Below are positions 31,128 through 38,653 of a stretch of DNA of 64,000 nt, one piece after another. A program made the translations under genes and the position numbers. The notes below the pieces were generated by a model. That model had not been told where the DNA came from, made no database searches, and was given only the letters and a program-made list of their open reading frames with translations. Position 1 is the stretch's first letter; each line of letters starts with the position of its first letter. This stretch comes from Williamsia sp. 1135 (lineage in GTDB: Bacteria > Actinomycetota > Actinomycetes > Mycobacteriales > Mycobacteriaceae), in contig NZ_MJEI01000098.1 of the NCBI RefSeq assembly GCF_002095395.1, positions 1 to 64,000 of the forward strand, written 5' to 3'.

Positions 31128-31802
31128 CTACTCGTCCTGCATCGCGTTGCCTGCATTGACAATTCGCTTGGCGTCGTCGGCGGTGATGGTGAACTCACTT
31201 TCGGGATCGGCCAGGAGCCGCTCGGTGGCCCTCGCGTGAGCGCGGATGGCGGGTTCGTTGCTCGTCGTCGCGGTGTTCAAGAGCGGAGATATCGCGTCGC
31301 TCAGAGCGATCAACGCGCGACTCAGACTGCGCTTCATGTCGCGATCTCCACGTCCCAGCTCGGTGATCAGTTCGCCCGCGAGATCGTTTTCCTCGTCATG
31401 TGGGACCAGGACAACGGCTGTGCGCCAGGCGGCGCGGGCGACCTCGTCGTCGGCGTCGTGCAGCAGGCTTTTCGGAATACTCCGCCACAAGTTCTTGTCC
31501 GCGATTTTCGACAGGGTGTGCAGCGACTGACTTCGGGCCTGCGGGGTGTTCGAATGGAGTTCGGTCAGCAGTGTCGGAACGGTGAGCTCCACCGAGTGCC
31601 GGGTCAGTGCCCAGGTCAGCATGTCGCGGACGAAGAAGTCCGGTTCAATTGCACACCGCTCGACCAACACCTGGACGAAGCTGGGGTCGGGAGTCGTCCC
31701 CGCCGCGAGCGCTGCCCTCAGGCGGATCGACGAGTTCGGTGCGCTCAGCGCAGATCGCAACCGGGTGTTCTGGTCGTTGTGTGGCGTGCTGATGGGAACC
31801 AC
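31128..31802 (-). CDS. HEAT-repeat protein
   Basis: The 224-residue all-helical protein is made of HEAT-like repeats (SSIRLRAALAAG, PDFFVRDMLTWALTRHS, TPQARSQSLHTLSKIADK, DDEVARAAWRTAVVL, EPAIRAHARATERLL). No catalytic motif is seen. It heads the operon with the MerR-HEAT gene and may be its protein partner. GTG at 31802 is the annotated start, but the AGGAGG ribosome site (31807-31802) overlaps that GTG. The triplet at normal spacing, eight bases further on, is ATC (31793-31791). Either the transcript is nearly leaderless at GTG or the start is a rare ATC. Confidence 0.72.
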   Translation of the reverse strand: MVPISTPHNDQNTRLRSALSAPNSSIRLRAALAAGTTPDPSFVQVLVERCAIEPDFFVRDMLTWALTRHSVELTVPTLLTELHSNTPQARSQSLHTLSKIADKNLWRSIPKSLLHDADDEVARAAWRTAVVLVPHDEENDLAGELITELGRGDRDMKRSLSRALIALSDAISPLLNTATTSNEPAIRAHARATERLLADPESEFTITADDAKRIVNAGNAMQDE

Positions 31803-31817
31803 CTCCTGGCTACCAGT

Positions 31818-31846
31818 CTTGACCTTCTCACTGTGTCAAGGTCAAG
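31818..31846 (-). promoter_or_regulatory. MerR-type operator/promoter of the HEAT operon
   Basis: CTTGACCTT-N11-AAGGTCAAG is a perfect 9+9 inverted repeat. Read on the - strand it starts with a TTGACC -35 element, followed 19 bases later by AAGACT, the long spacing characteristic of MerR-activated promoters. The MerR-HEAT product of the same operon probably binds it. Confidence 0.65.
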
Positions 31847-31931
31847 CCTGGGACGCACTATTTCGGCCCCTCATGATTGCGGGACCACTACCATTTCCAC
31901 GATCACCCCCCGACTGTGGAGGACCGACGCG

Positions 31932-32826
31932 ATGACAGCTCACTTCGATCTTCCGGCCGGTCGCGTCGCGCAAACGTCCGTAGGCCCCATCGAATACCTC
32001 GACATCGGCACCGGGTCACCGGTCCTGTTCGTTCACGGCTCCCCGGGCGGATGCGAACTGGGCGCTCTGATGACCCGGTTCCTGGCCGATCGGCACCGTG
32101 TCGTCTCGGTCTCACGACCGGGGTATCTCAATACTCCACTCGCGGAGAACAATCGGACCCCCGAGCAGCAAGCGGTAGTGCTGGCAACACTGTTGTCGGA
32201 GTTGGACATCGAGCAATTCGCAGTGGTCTGCTGGTCGGGTGGAGGACCCGCGACCTACGCCCCTCGCGGCACTGTATCCGGAGCGCATCACCGCGGTCGT
32301 TGCAGTCGCGGCCGTAAGCACCGAGTTCGATCCCGCCGGGACGCTGCGCGGACGGGTCGAACTCGGGGAAGAGAAGATGCTGTTCGGACGGCTCGGCACC
32401 TGGTTTGCCACCACCTTGGCCGAGAAAGCGCCGGCTACCGCCATCTCCACGTTGATGTTGGGTGAAGGCGATCTCACCCGTTCGCAAGCGAAGCAGCTGA
32501 CGTCCGAGATCATGGCGGACGACAGTCAGCGGGAGTTCGCGACGACACTCTTCGACACCGTGACGGGACCACGAAAAGACGGCTTCGAGAACGATTTCCG
32601 CCAATTCAAGGATCTGGACCTGCCGCTGACCGACGTGAGAGTTCCGGTCCTGTTGATCCATGCCAAAACCGACGCGGACGTGCCGTACGAGCAGAGTGCT
32701 CACGCGGCCGGATCGATTGCGAACTCGCGACTCATCACCGTGGACGTCGGCACGCACCTGTCGGCGTGGCTGGGTCCTGACGCAGCTGAGATTCAAGCGG
32801 CCGTCGTCGAGCACATACGGATGTGA
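31932..32826 (+). pseudogene. Alpha/beta hydrolase, interrupted by a frameshift
   Basis: The first frame reads an alpha/beta hydrolase start (MTAHFDLPAGR, VLFVHGSPGGCELG, then the nucleophile elbow VVCWSGGGPATYA). After the C4 run at 32260-32263 it goes out of phase. The rest continues one frame over as LAALYPERITAVVAVAAV and runs to 32826 with the acid region IHAKTDADVP and the His region GTHLSAW. Removing one C restores a protein of about 297 residues. The elbow has Cys where most family members have Gly. This is a one-base insertion, either real or a sequencing error in the homopolymer. It is divergent from the HEAT operon. Confidence 0.75.
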
Positions 32827-32939
32827 GGTTTCCCCACCGGGCAGGTCCTGCAGTATCGCCCGGGATGAGTTCGCAACAATTACACGTTCGACGGGCCAAC
32901 CGGTCAGGAATCGAGAAGCGCGGCGCGACCGGGAGTACA

Positions 32940-32945
32940 TAGTGT
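32940..32945 (+). promoter_or_regulatory. -10 element of leaderless promoter
   Basis: TAGTGT ends seven bases before the ATG at 32953, the TAnnnT-N7-start arrangement. Confidence 0.4.
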
Positions 32946-32952
32946 CCTCGGC

Positions 32953-33717
32953 ATGACCAACGCGAAGCTGTCACTCGACGTACTGACCATTGCTGTGCCC
33001 ACGATCGACGATGCACGTTCGTTCTACTCGTCGACTTTCTCGCTGCCGGACACGTCGCTCGATCTGCACGGTGCGGGTGTTCTGGCCCTTGAAGCCGCCG
33101 TGACCTCGGGTGCGGTAACTGACTTCCAGGGGCTCGTCGTCAGCTACATCGTCGATCAGCCGAGCGAGGTGGAGTCTCTGCTCGCTGCTGCTGCCGCAGC
33201 GGGCGGGGAGATCCTCAAGCCCGCGAAGAAGGGATTCTTCGGCGGATTCACCGCAGTCTTCCGCGCACCCGACGGTGCGATCTGGAAGCTCGCCACTGAC
33301 AAGAAGAAGGACTCCGGTCCGGCCGCAGAGCCCCCGAAGCCCACCGAGACCGTCTGCATCCTGGGCGTCGATGACCCGAAGGCGTCCAAGTCGTTTTATA
33401 CCGCGCTGGGAATGACGGTCGACCGCGACTACGGCAAGAAGTTCATCGATTTCAAGTTCGACGCGGGCGCCTCGAGGCTCGGTCTGCTCCGCCGCTCGGA
33501 GTTGGCGAAAGACGCGGGTGTGTCGGATGCGGGTAGCGGGGGCGGCACGTCAGTGTTGGTCAGCCGCCAGCTGTCCCGCGAGGCAGTCGACGGATTGCTG
33601 GCTGCAGTAACCTCGGCGGGAGGCCAGATCTCCGCACCGGCCTCCGCGGTCGAAGGTGGGTACGCGGGACGGTTCACCGACCCGGACGGATTCACTTGGA
33701 AGGTCACGACCGACTGA
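32953..33717 (+). CDS. VOC family protein (glyoxalase/bleomycin-resistance fold)
   Basis: The 254-residue protein contains two VOC modules. The first starts LDVLTIAVPTIDDARSFYSSTF and ends with GGFTAVFRAPDGAIWKLATD. The second starts ETVCILGVDDPKASKSFYTALGMTVDRD and ends GGYAGRFTDPDGFTWKVTTD. The paired beta-alpha-beta modules form one metal- or ligand-binding site. Substrate and reaction cannot be assigned. The gene stands alone ahead of the two-component operon. Confidence 0.82.
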   Translation: MTNAKLSLDVLTIAVPTIDDARSFYSSTFSLPDTSLDLHGAGVLALEAAVTSGAVTDFQGLVVSYIVDQPSEVESLLAAAAAAGGEILKPAKKGFFGGFTAVFRAPDGAIWKLATDKKKDSGPAAEPPKPTETVCILGVDDPKASKSFYTALGMTVDRDYGKKFIDFKFDAGASRLGLLRRSELAKDAGVSDAGSGGGTSVLVSRQLSREAVDGLLAAVTSAGGQISAPASAVEGGYAGRFTDPDGFTWKVTTD

Positions 33718-33728
33718 CCCGAACTGCC

Positions 33729-33747
33729 TTCAGCTGAGATTCAGCGA
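33729..33747 (+). promoter_or_regulatory. Response-regulator box TTCAG-N6-TTCAGCGA
   Basis: Direct repeats of TTCAG with 11-bp period end 13 bases before a TAGGCT -10 hexamer (33761-33766). An identical arrangement occurs before the PepSY gene at 35904-35922. Tandem repeats with about one helical turn spacing are typical OmpR/PhoB-family sites, so autoregulation is likely. Confidence 0.65.
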
Positions 33748-33781
33748 GCTGACCGGACACTAGGCTGGAACACCCAGCTGT

Positions 33782-34483
33782 GTGCCCCGACGTTCGAAGG
33801 AGATCGGTATCCGCGTCCTTGTGGTCGACGACGAGGCCGGCCTGCTGCGGGCCATCGCAGCTGGTTTGGAGGCAGAGGGCTTCGCGGTCGACACCGCGAC
33901 CAACGGCACCGATGGGTTGTGGCTGGCCCAGGAAAACGACTATGCGGTGATCGTGCTCGACATCATGCTTCCGGGGATGAACGGCTACCAGATCTGCGCG
34001 CAGTTGCGTTCGGCGCAGAACTGGACGCCGGTCATCATGCTCACCGCAAAGGACGGTGACCTCGACCAGGTCGAGGCTCTCGACACCGGAGCCGACGACT
34101 ACCTCACAAAACCGTTCTCGTTTCCGGTGCTGCTCGCGAGGCTACGGGCCCTGATCCGTCGGGGCGGTGGAGAGCGACCCACGGTGCTCACGGTGGGTGA
34201 TCTGGCGATAGATCCGGCGGCCAAACGCGTGTCCCGCGGTGCCACCGCGATCGAACTCACCGCGAGAGAGTTCAGTGTGCTCGAGTTCCTGGTGTCGAAG
34301 AAGGGCGCGGTGGTGTCGAAGTCGGAAATCCTGGGTGCCGTATGGGACTTCGACTTCGACGGTGACCCGAACATCGTCGAGGTCTATATTCGCCATCTGC
34401 GCAACAAGGTTGATCGGCCATTCGGTCGGTCGTCGATCGAGACAATGCGCGGTGCCGGCTACCGGGTGGTCGACGATGCCTGA
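33782..34483 (+). CDS. OmpR/PhoB-family response regulator
   Basis: The protein has a receiver domain with acidic pocket DDE, phospho-acceptor Asp in VIVLDIMLPGMNG, Thr in MLTAKD and Lys in YLTKPFSF. A winged-helix DNA-binding domain follows (ELTAREFSVLEFLVSKKGAVVSKSEIL to VYIRHLRNKVD, GAGYRVVD). GTG at 33782 is the conventional start (233 residues). However, the only ribosome site, AAGGAG at 33797-33802, stands six bases before an ATC at 33809, exactly where family proteins begin (xRVLVVDDE). A rare ATC start is therefore possible. The stop overlaps the sensor kinase gene by eight bases. Confidence 0.9.
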   Translation: MPRRSKEIGIRVLVVDDEAGLLRAIAAGLEAEGFAVDTATNGTDGLWLAQENDYAVIVLDIMLPGMNGYQICAQLRSAQNWTPVIMLTAKDGDLDQVEALDTGADDYLTKPFSFPVLLARLRALIRRGGGERPTVLTVGDLAIDPAAKRVSRGATAIELTAREFSVLEFLVSKKGAVVSKSEILGAVWDFDFDGDPNIVEVYIRHLRNKVDRPFGRSSIETMRGAGYRVVDDA

Positions 34484-35837
34484 CAAGAACCGGCGGCGCC
34501 TGAAGTCGGTGCGCGCTCGCATCACCCTCATCGCCACCACAGTCGTGGCGCTTGCACTCGTCGTCGGGGGAGTGGCCTTCGTCATGATCCTCTCTGCCAC
34601 GCTGCGCGACTCCGCCGAATCAGCCGCCGACAGTGAGGCTTCTCGCTACGAGACGATCGTCGAACAAGCGGGCGGGTCGACGCGGGCCGCAGCAGCGTTG
34701 GCCGACATCGACGGATACGCGCAGTTGATCTCAGCAGGCCGGGTCGTCGGCGCGACCGATGAACTCGAGGGGGCTGCGCCGCTCGTGACCGCCGACCTCG
34801 AAGACCCCGCGGCCGTGACGGTCGTCGAGTCCGATGGTGACGAGGGTGACCGGCTGGTCATCGTGACGAAAGAACGCGATGACGGAACAGTGTTGGTGGC
34901 GGGCGTCGACGACGAAACCCGTGCCGATGCCGTCGATGCCACGCGAACCCTGCTCTTCTTCGCGGTGCCGGTCGTTGTGGTCTTCGTCGGGCTGACCTGC
35001 TGGATCGTCGTCGGACGTGCGTTGCGGCCGGTCGAGCGGTTGCGCCGTGAAGCCGAACAGGTCACCGCCGCTGATCTGAGCCGGCGGGTCGGCATCCCGG
35101 GTTCTGGGGATGAGATCGACCGGTTGGCCTCGACCCTCAACGGCATGCTCGGCAGGCTCGAGACATCGCAGGTTCGCCAGCGCCGTTTCGTCTCGGACGC
35201 ATCGCACGAATTGCGTTCGCCCATCAGCTCGTTGCGTCAGAACGCGGAGGTCGCACTGTCGTATCCCGGCCAGATCTCGCCGGACGAGTTCGCCGCAACA
35301 GTGAAGGCCGAGTCCGAGCGGATGGGTGGCTTGGTCGACAGCTTGCTGCTGCTTGCCCGCGCCGACGAGGCGACTCTGCACCTGACTGTCCGCGACGTTG
35401 ATCTCGACGACGCGGCACTCCGCGAGGTCAGCCGTGTTCGCGCCGATGCAGCTGAGTTGGTCGTCGACGGGTCGAAGATCACAGCTGCTCGGGTCCGAGG
35501 CGACGAGGCGATGCTCGGACGTGCCATACGCAACCTGGTCGACAATGCCGTGCGACACGCAAGCGAGAAAGTCGCGATCTCGACGCAGGTGGTGGATGGC
35601 CGCGAACCGGTCGCCCTGGTTGCCGTGGAGGACGACGGCGCCGGTGTGCCGGAGGGTGACCGTGAGCGCATCTTCGAACGCTTTGTGCGCCTGGATGAAT
35701 CACGTGCGCGCGATGCCGGTGGCGCGGGTCTGGGGCTGGCGATCGTCGCCGAAATTGCTGCGGCGCATGAGGGTTCGGTGCGAGTGGTCGACAGTGCCCT
35801 CGGTGGGGCACGATTCGAGATCAGACTGCCCATGTGA
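34476..35837 (+). CDS. Sensor histidine kinase
   Basis: The 453-residue kinase has a first membrane helix (ITLIATTVVALALVVGGVAFVMIL), an extracytoplasmic sensor region of about 100 residues and a second helix (LLFFAVPVVVVFVGLTCWIVV). The HAMP domain is GRALRPVERLRREAEQVTAADLSRRV and the H-box is SDASHELRSPISSLRQN. The ATPase has N-box NLVDNAVRH, DDGAGVPEGD and GGAGLGLAIVAEI. It forms a two-component pair with the overlapping upstream response regulator. The stimulus is unknown; the downstream PepSY target points to an envelope signal. Confidence 0.92.
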   Translation: MPDKNRRRLKSVRARITLIATTVVALALVVGGVAFVMILSATLRDSAESAADSEASRYETIVEQAGGSTRAAAALADIDGYAQLISAGRVVGATDELEGAAPLVTADLEDPAAVTVVESDGDEGDRLVIVTKERDDGTVLVAGVDDETRADAVDATRTLLFFAVPVVVVFVGLTCWIVVGRALRPVERLRREAEQVTAADLSRRVGIPGSGDEIDRLASTLNGMLGRLETSQVRQRRFVSDASHELRSPISSLRQNAEVALSYPGQISPDEFAATVKAESERMGGLVDSLLLLARADEATLHLTVRDVDLDDAALREVSRVRADAAELVVDGSKITAARVRGDEAMLGRAIRNLVDNAVRHASEKVAISTQVVDGREPVALVAVEDDGAGVPEGDRERIFERFVRLDESRARDAGGAGLGLAIVAEIAAAHEGSVRVVDSALGGARFEIRLPM

Positions 35838-35903
35838 GAGCCGACCGTGTACTTGTTGCGGCATCGCCCGTGTGAGTTTCGCGACAACTACACGCTGGGT
35901 GGT

Positions 35904-35922
35904 TTCAGGCTGGGTTCAGCGA
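35904..35922 (+). promoter_or_regulatory. Response-regulator box TTCAG-N6-TTCAGCGA
   Basis: The second copy of the motif at 33729-33747, with the same spacing, lies 46 bases before the PepSY start. It suggests that the adjacent response regulator controls this gene. Confidence 0.65.
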
Positions 35923-35968
35923 CTGCGCGAGAAGGTGATGCCACTACCCCAACGAGAAGGAGCATCAC

Positions 35969-36562
35969 ATGCCCAAGAAGACCATCGTCATCGCCGGAGT
36001 CGCCAGTGCAGCAATCTTGGCTCTCGGTGGCACCGGCATCGCCTACGCGGTGACGGACGGTTTCGGCGGATCAGATTACCTGAGCGGCAACGATCTGGAT
36101 CGGGCGACCGGCGCCGCCATCGCCGAGGTCGGTGGGGGATCGGTCACCAGCGCCGACAGGGACGACGACGGCGGCATCACCACCTACGACCTCGACGTCA
36201 TCGGCTCAGACGGGGTCGAGTACGAGATCACCCTCGATGAAGGCTTCAAGGTGTTGAAGGTCGACCGCGATGACGACGATGCTGCGCCGACGAACGGCGA
36301 GCAGACCGCGCCTCCCGTGGCGCCCACCACCGCACCGCCGGTCGCCGCTCCGGTGGACCCCGACGATCTCGTCGGCGAAGAACTCCAGCGGGCCTCCGAC
36401 GCCGCGATCGCAGCTGCCGGCGGCGGAACGGTGACCGATGCAGAACGCAGCGACGACCCGGGCCATGCGTTCGACGTCGAAGTGCGGCTCGCCGATGGGT
36501 CTGAGGTCGACGTTGATCTGAATGTTGATTTCAGCGTACTGGCGGTTTCTATCTCGCGCTAA
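35969..36562 (+). CDS. Secreted PepSY-domain protein
   Basis: The 197-residue protein has an N-terminal signal or anchor helix (VIAGVASAAILALGGTGIAYAV) and then two PepSY-like units. Unit one is LDRATGAAIAEVGGGSVTSADRDDDGG to VEYEITLDEGFKVLKVD; unit two is LQRASDAAIAAAGGGTVTDAERSDDPG to VDVDLNVDFSVLAVS. A Pro/Ala/Thr linker joins them. Acidic PepSY proteins next to two-component systems are thought to act as extracytoplasmic inhibitors or sensors. The gene has a good ribosome site (GAAGGAG) and the shared regulator box upstream. Confidence 0.82.
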   Translation: MPKKTIVIAGVASAAILALGGTGIAYAVTDGFGGSDYLSGNDLDRATGAAIAEVGGGSVTSADRDDDGGITTYDLDVIGSDGVEYEITLDEGFKVLKVDRDDDDAAPTNGEQTAPPVAPTTAPPVAAPVDPDDLVGEELQRASDAAIAAAGGGTVTDAERSDDPGHAFDVEVRLADGSEVDVDLNVDFSVLAVSISR

Positions 36563-36581
36563 ACCGAGACTTTAATTTATG

Positions 36582-37145
36582 CTACATCCTTCTTGCTGCG
36601 GGATATTTCGCGATGACGAGTGCATCTAGATGCACTGTGAAATCTCTAAGGATGGATATAGCAAGGTCTCCCGTCGTCGGTGAAAAAACCAGTTTCCGTC
36701 CGGAGCATACTATGTCGAGGTCTGCTTTTAGGTTCTTTCGTAGTTGGATTAGCTGATTTAGCTTGCCGAGTTGCCTATCTGTCAGGCTGCCTTCATTGTG
36801 AATTATTGCATTTCTTGCTGCATTGACTCGCTGAAGTTTCTGATACGTATGTTCGCCGGTTATGGAGACGCCAAACCCTTTGCTTAACCAACTCATTCGT
36901 TGGTCCCAATTGTCTACGAAGTCGTCAGCTAACGTGTTGATCATCGATTCTGCAAAAATGTTACCCCTAATCGGACTTTCGTCTATAAGACGGCCAACCA
37001 TCCGCGAGACATGTGCCTCGACCGGAGCGAGGCCGCTTATCAAGAGCTGCTGCGGTGGAAGCGCGTATCCGAGTAGTGCGTTCAGGGACAAAATGCAACG
37101 CTCGCCAGATTCGGACAGCTGTCGTGGTTCTATTTTTCGGCCCAT
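36582..37145 (-). CDS. HEPN-like protein paired with the reverse transcriptase
   Basis: The 187-residue all-helical protein carries R-N-A-I-I-H at residues 111-116 within NAARNAIIHNEGSLTDRQ. This matches the R-x4-6-H motif of HEPN ribonucleases, including the polar residue after Arg. Its ATG lies inside the last 16 bases of the reverse transcriptase gene, so the two are translationally coupled. The G+C content is visibly lower than in neighbouring genes. In AbiA-type defence RTs a HEPN domain is fused at the C-terminus of the RT; here it is a separate chain. By family analogy, a toxin RNase role is proposed. HEPN identity rests on one motif and the helical make-up. Confidence 0.7.
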   Translation of the reverse strand: MGRKIEPRQLSESGERCILSLNALLGYALPPQQLLISGLAPVEAHVSRMVGRLIDESPIRGNIFAESMINTLADDFVDNWDQRMSWLSKGFGVSITGEHTYQKLQRVNAARNAIIHNEGSLTDRQLGKLNQLIQLRKNLKADLDIVCSGRKLVFSPTTGDLAISILRDFTVHLDALVIAKYPAARRM

Positions 37146-38653
37146 GCCGCCGCTGCCTTACCAAGTTGGTCTTGCTTTAATTGGTTTAGAGTAGATTTCG
37201 GGAGGCTGCCTTGTTTCACGGCTGCGGCGACTAGCCCGGGTTGCGTTAATGGCGATGAGGTTGCGAAGACGCGGGTAAAAGTGTCGTCGGTCAGGAGAGA
37301 TTTCTTCGCTAGCGACCATGCGGCTTCGGCGCGGACAATCTCATGACTGTCTTCGAGTTGTCCAGAAACCCAGCGACATGCTTCATCAACCGAGTTAGAA
37401 TCTGCATCAGGTAGGGCTTGGAAAGTAGCCAGTAGCCATAGTTTCGCCCATGGGCTTTGTCGTGACACCGAACTGAGCGCATTGAACCGGTCCCACTGTG
37501 CGTCTGCGGTATCGAGATTGCCGGAAGTGTCAGTGGCGCGATTGATCGCGTAATTGCAGATGTTCTCCAGGGACCTTCGGTCCCTGGAGGCTACAAATTG
37601 CAGGAGTTCAGCGGGTACCGCGTCATTGTCCGATTCCAACAATCGGAGTGAAGTGCCCAAGGAACTGCGTTGAACGGGAGAGATTCCGTTTTCTGTCGTC
37701 CATGATCGCTTAATGTCACTGAGAATGTTGCGCGCGGCCGTGCGAACGTTGTCAACAACACTTACATCCTCGTGCGTATGGCTCGAATCATCATCGTTGA
37801 GTTCGTCCTCTGAGTCGTCCCCGTACGGCCCGCTTGCGAAAAACTGAACGACAGTCATTTGGCTGTCAATTGCATTCATATACTTTAGGAAGAACTCGTC
37901 TTCGTCTGATCGTGCACGAATCAGAGTCTCCCTCTTGGAGATCTTTGTCTTTTCTGAAGATAAAATCAACCCAATTTTCCGAAGTTGACTAGCGTAATCC
38001 TCAATTATGTCATTGGCTGACTCCCAGTCGCGTGAAGCGATCTTTATATCGTCGGCGAAACGATTGTGAGAGAGTTCCCTGCGTAACAATGATCGGTCGA
38101 TAATGCTCAAGTAAGTGTCCGCGAGTCTGTCGCTTGAGTGCAGCATCTGGGGCAATCCGCGAGGCCTGCTAAAGAACTGTCCGAGTAGATCAACGATTGC
38201 GGTGCTAAGGGCTCGATCTGAGGATCGTAGCATTAACTCATCCTGAAGAATGGCATGATCTATATATTCGTAGCACGACGCGACATCCAAATCGACAATG
38301 TACTCGTGTTCACCTTCGGTACCAAATGAACGATGGTTCTGCCAGCCCGTTGCACGGGACTCCTCGGGCAGTGTTGGGCCAATTTGATTTACCAAGGCCG
38401 TGTATGTGGCTCGCGCTCCAATTGATATAACGTCTACGGGGCGAGTGCCGAATCTTCCCTTTGGCATGGCGATGGTTTCCGTGGAAACGCCTAGTCCACT
38501 TTTGTGGTTCTTCGTGATGTTGTCGACAAGCTCCTGTTGAGCGTTTTCCAGGCACCGATCAGAGATTAGCTTGGGAAAGTGTTCGAGCGGGGTCGACGTT
38601 GAGACTTTTGCGGCCGTCGCCAGGTCAAGTGTCGTGAACTTTAATTCTTGCAA
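37130..38653 (-). CDS. Reverse transcriptase of the unknown-group/Abi type (AbiA-like)
   Basis: The 507-residue protein has an RT palm. Motif A is VDLDVASCYEYIDH (120-133) and motif B region RGLPQMLHSSDRLADTYL (165-182), with Met in place of the usual Gly after PQ. Motif C is RFADD (198-202) and the motif D region is LSSEKTKI (231-238). After an acidic linker (about 279-292) comes a helical C-terminal half with HEAT-like repeats (SHEIVRAEAAWSLAKK). There is no maturase or endonuclease domain and no group II intron or retron RNA. The TTG start has AAGGA five bases upstream. AT-rich codons indicate transfer. With the overlapping HEPN-like gene it resembles a split AbiA anti-phage module. Confidence 0.83.
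   Translation of the reverse strand: MQELKFTTLDLATAAKVSTSTPLEHFPKLISDRCLENAQQELVDNITKNHKSGLGVSTETIAMPKGRFGTRPVDVISIGARATYTALVNQIGPTLPEESRATGWQNHRSFGTEGEHEYIVDLDVASCYEYIDHAILQDELMLRSSDRALSTAIVDLLGQFFSRPRGLPQMLHSSDRLADTYLSIIDRSLLRRELSHNRFADDIKIASRDWESANDIIEDYASQLRKIGLILSSEKTKISKRETLIRARSDEDEFFLKYMNAIDSQMTVVQFFASGPYGDDSEDELNDDDSSHTHEDVSVVDNVRTAARNILSDIKRSWTTENGISPVQRSSLGTSLRLLESDNDAVPAELLQFVASRDRRSLENICNYAINRATDTSGNLDTADAQWDRFNALSSVSRQSPWAKLWLLATFQALPDADSNSVDEACRWVSGQLEDSHEIVRAEAAWSLAKKSLLTDDTFTRVFATSSPLTQPGLVAAAVKQGSLPKSTLNQLKQDQLGKAAAAWAEK

Noticed and set aside
36582-38653. Group II intron encoding a maturase RT
   Set aside because: There is no maturase or endonuclease domain, no domain V-like RNA and no splice-site features; the genes are not within another gene.
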